Origin: Acinetobacter bereziniae LMG 1003 = CIP 70.12
Lineage (GTDB): Bacteria; Pseudomonadota; Gammaproteobacteria; Pseudomonadales; Moraxellaceae
Length of the DNA stretch: 64,000 bases
Assembly: GCF_000368925.1 (NCBI RefSeq)
Contig: NZ_KB849756.1
Coordinates: 1,722,397-1,786,396, forward strand
Reading direction: 5' to 3'
Part shown: in pieces, positions 62,076-64,000 of the stretch
Numbering within the stretch: the stretch's first letter is position 1
Layout of the letters: each line of letters begins with the position of its first letter
Notes under the pieces: generated by a model
Told to the model about the DNA's origin: nothing
Databases searched by the model: none
What the model saw: only the letters and a program-made list of their open reading frames with translations
Made by a program: the position numbers and the translations under genes

Positions 62076-62609
62076 TTATTTCTTCTTAGCTTCTTTACGA
62101 AGTACAACTTCGTCAGAATAACGAACACCTTTACCTTTATAAGGCTCTGGCGGACGATAACCACGGATTTCTGCAGCAACTTGACCTAACAATTGCTTGT
62201 TAGCTGATTTCAAAATGATTTCAGTAGCAGTCGGAGTTTCAGCAGTTACACCTTCTGGAAGAGCGTAATCGATTGGATGAGAATAACCAAGGTTAAGGTT
62301 TACAACAGTACCTTTAACCGCAGCTTTATAACCAACACCGATCAGTTGTAACTTACGTTCGAAGCCTTCGTTAACACCTTTAACAAGGTTATTAAGAACA
62401 GCGCGAGCAGTACCAGCTTGCATCCAAGAATCACGAGATTCTTTAACTGGAGCAATATGAAGTTGACCTTCTTCCTGTTTAAGCTCGACCAGCGCATGCA
62501 GGTTGAAAGACAACGTACCTTTGCTGCCTTTCACTTCGACCTGCCGGCCGTTCTGAGTAACTGCTACACCGTTAGGTACAGTTACTGGGGCTTTAGCCAC
62601 ACGAGACAT
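62076..62609 (-). CDS. rplF: 50S ribosomal protein L6
   Basis: 177 aa. SRVAKAPVTVPNGV and the C-terminal RPPEPYKGKGVRYSDE are L6. Confidence 0.98.
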   Translation of the reverse strand: MSRVAKAPVTVPNGVAVTQNGRQVEVKGSKGTLSFNLHALVELKQEEGQLHIAPVKESRDSWMQAGTARAVLNNLVKGVNEGFERKLQLIGVGYKAAVKGTVVNLNLGYSHPIDYALPEGVTAETPTATEIILKSANKQLLGQVAAEIRGYRPPEPYKGKGVRYSDEVVLRKEAKKK

Positions 62610-62622
62610 GAGGAATCACCTA

Positions 62623-63018
62623 TTAAGAAACAAAAGCAATAACTTCACCACCAACGCCCGCAGCACGTGCAGCGCGATCAGTCATGATGCCTTTGCTTGT
62701 AGAAACAATTGCAATACCTAAACCTTGCTTAACGCTCGGAAGTGCATCTTTACCGCGATACTGACGTAGACCTGGACGGCTTACGCGCTTCACAGTTTCG
62801 ATAACTGGTTTGCCTTCAAAATATTTTAAAGTAATTGTCAAAGTAGCTTTGCCTTCAAGATCAGCAACTTCTACATTTGAAATGTAACCTTCTTGTTGAA
62901 GTACGTTTGCAATTGCAACTTTCAACTTAGAATTAGGCATAGAAACAGTTTGTTTCTTTGCCATTTGTGCGTTACGAACACGAGTTAACATGTCGGCAAC
63001 GGTATCTTGCATACTCAT
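62623..63018 (-). CDS. rpsH: 30S ribosomal protein S8
   Basis: 131 aa. MQDTVADMLTRVRNAQMA and ISTSKGIMTDRAARAAGVGG-type C-terminus (VSTSKGIMTDRAA) are S8, also the translational repressor of the spc operon in E. coli. Confidence 0.98.
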   Translation of the reverse strand: MSMQDTVADMLTRVRNAQMAKKQTVSMPNSKLKVAIANVLQQEGYISNVEVADLEGKATLTITLKYFEGKPVIETVKRVSRPGLRQYRGKDALPSVKQGLGIAIVSTSKGIMTDRAARAAGVGGEVIAFVS

Positions 63019-63031
63019 TTATAGTCGCTCC

Positions 63032-63337
63032 TTACCAGCTTGCCTTAACAACGCCCGGTACATCACCTTGCATTACTGTGTCACGTAATTTGTTACGGCT
63101 TAAACCGAACTTACGGAAGTAACCATGAGGACGACCAGTTAAACCACAACGGTTACGAAGACGTACTGGAGACGCATTACGTGGTAATGCTTGTAACTTC
63201 ATCATCGCTTCGAAACGTTCTTCATCAGAAGCATTTACGTTTGCAATTGTTGCTTTTAATTCAGCACGTTTTGCAGCGTATTTAGCAACTGTAGCTTCGC
63301 GTTTCAATTCGCGATTAATCATACCTTTCTTAGCCAT
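63032..63337 (-). CDS. rpsN: 30S ribosomal protein S14
   Basis: 101 aa, the long zinc-free form (no CxxC). NRCGLTGRPHGYFRKFGLSR is the signature. Confidence 0.98.
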   Translation of the reverse strand: MAKKGMINRELKREATVAKYAAKRAELKATIANVNASDEERFEAMMKLQALPRNASPVRLRNRCGLTGRPHGYFRKFGLSRNKLRDTVMQGDVPGVVKASW

Positions 63338-63346
63338 ATCGACCTC

Positions 63347-63883
63347 TTATTTGAACGGGAAGCCGAATGCACGGATTAGCGCACGGCCTTCGTCATCGGT
63401 GCGAGCAGTCGTAGTGATAGTAATATCCATACCACGAATACGATCGATCTTATCAAAATCGATTTCAGGGAACATGATTTGTTCCTTGAGACCCATTGAG
63501 TAGTTACCACGACCATCGAATGATTTCGCAGAAAAACCGCGGAAGTCACGAATACGAGGAATCGCAATAGAGATCAAACGATCTAAGAATTCGTACATTT
63601 GTTCGCCGCGTAAAGTTACTTTACAACCAATCGGCCAACCATCACGGATTTTAAAACCAGCGATTGATTTACGCGCTAATGTAAGAACTGGTTTTTGACC
63701 AGCAATAGCTTGCATATCCGCCAAAGCGCCATCTAACAATTTCTTGTCAGCTGAAGCCGCACCAACACCCATGTTGATGGTGATTTTAGTGATGCGAGGA
63801 ATCTCCATCACATTAGCCAAACCAAGTTCTTCTTTTAACTTAGCTCGGATTTCGTCGTTATAACGTGTTTTAAGTCTGGCCAT
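63347..63883 (-). CDS. rplE: 50S ribosomal protein L5
   Basis: 178 aa. NVMEIPRITKITINMGVG and GCKVTLRGEQMYEFLDRLI are L5. Confidence 0.98.
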   Translation of the reverse strand: MARLKTRYNDEIRAKLKEELGLANVMEIPRITKITINMGVGAASADKKLLDGALADMQAIAGQKPVLTLARKSIAGFKIRDGWPIGCKVTLRGEQMYEFLDRLISIAIPRIRDFRGFSAKSFDGRGNYSMGLKEQIMFPEIDFDKIDRIRGMDITITTTARTDDEGRALIRAFGFPFK

Positions 63884-63899
63884 AGCCTATTTCAACCTA

Positions 63900-64000
63900 T
63901 TACTTCGCTACCGCCACTGATTCACCATTTGATTTGTAAACGCGAGTTTTCACGCCTTCAATCACTTGGTAACCAACACGGTCAGCCTTTTGGGTTGTAG
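63900..64000 (-). CDS. rplX: 50S ribosomal protein L24 (C-terminal part)
   Basis: Only the last 32 codons are in the window (ending ...VYKSNGESVAVAK); the rest lies beyond the right edge. Identified by the KTRVYKSNG end and its place before rplE. Confidence 0.9.
   Translation of the reverse strand, partial: TTQKADRVGYQVIEGVKTRVYKSNGESVAVAK

Overview
The window is a bacterial chromosome segment with the gene content and low-GC codon use of Acinetobacter (Moraxellaceae). The pointers are AlmA-type alkane monooxygenase next to the alpha ribosomal operon, rhombosortase, the SdhE/YgfX pair, prlC-yheV, and a tRNA-Arg(ACG)/tRNA-Ser(GCT) cluster beside rnr. About 37 kb (roughly 138-37960) is a prophage lying between two copies of the tRNA-Arg/tRNA-Ser 3'-end sequence. 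The rest (38-64 kb) is ordinary chromosome.

The prophage is a chimera. From 15.6 to 37.2 kb it carries a nearly complete P2-type morphogenesis and lysis set in P2 order: Q and P on the plus strand, then on the minus strand O N M L X, holins, endolysin, spanins, R S, V W J I H, FI FII E/E' T U D, then an Ogr-type zinc finger. An identical 23-bp box with TTGT/ACAA ends sits before P (shared with O), V and FI, where P2 has its Ogr-dependent late promoters. E/E' keeps the P2 slippery site for -1 frameshifting. The early half is not P2-like. Instead of gene A there is a CHC2/Toprim primase fused to an ATPase, an ExoX-like nuclease, a DUF3596-type tyrosine integrase, two or three small ribbon-helix-helix-like proteins and a divergent Cro/CI-type repressor.

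Between repressor and Ogr is an accessory block (9.1-15.6 kb). It holds a C4-like structured RNA with a complementary downstream element, a two-helix membrane protein, an HNH_5-type protein that could be a defence gene, a string of tightly overlapping uncharacterised small genes, and a Com-like zinc finger overlapping a Dam-type DNA adenine methylase. TATAGTG heptamers are present at both the early promoter and the accessory promoter and may be operators of the repressor.

Right of Q are a terminator, a short GC-rich island (cos candidate), and about 250 bp of A+T-rich DNA with nine ATTACTT/AAGTAAT heptamers, many spaced 11 bp apart. Then come four tandem tRNA-Arg genes (130-bp repeat unit) and the intact tRNA-Ser.

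The chromosomal part carries rnr, two small membrane or secreted proteins, prlC, yheV, a divergent EamA transporter/AraC regulator pair, a fused TRAP permease, rhombosortase, a lipoprotein, an unlisted 51-aa membrane protein, ygfX-sdhE, a long-chain-type acyl-CoA dehydrogenase, almA, and the end of the spc plus alpha ribosomal operons (rplX to rplQ, minus strand), with rplX cut by the window edge.
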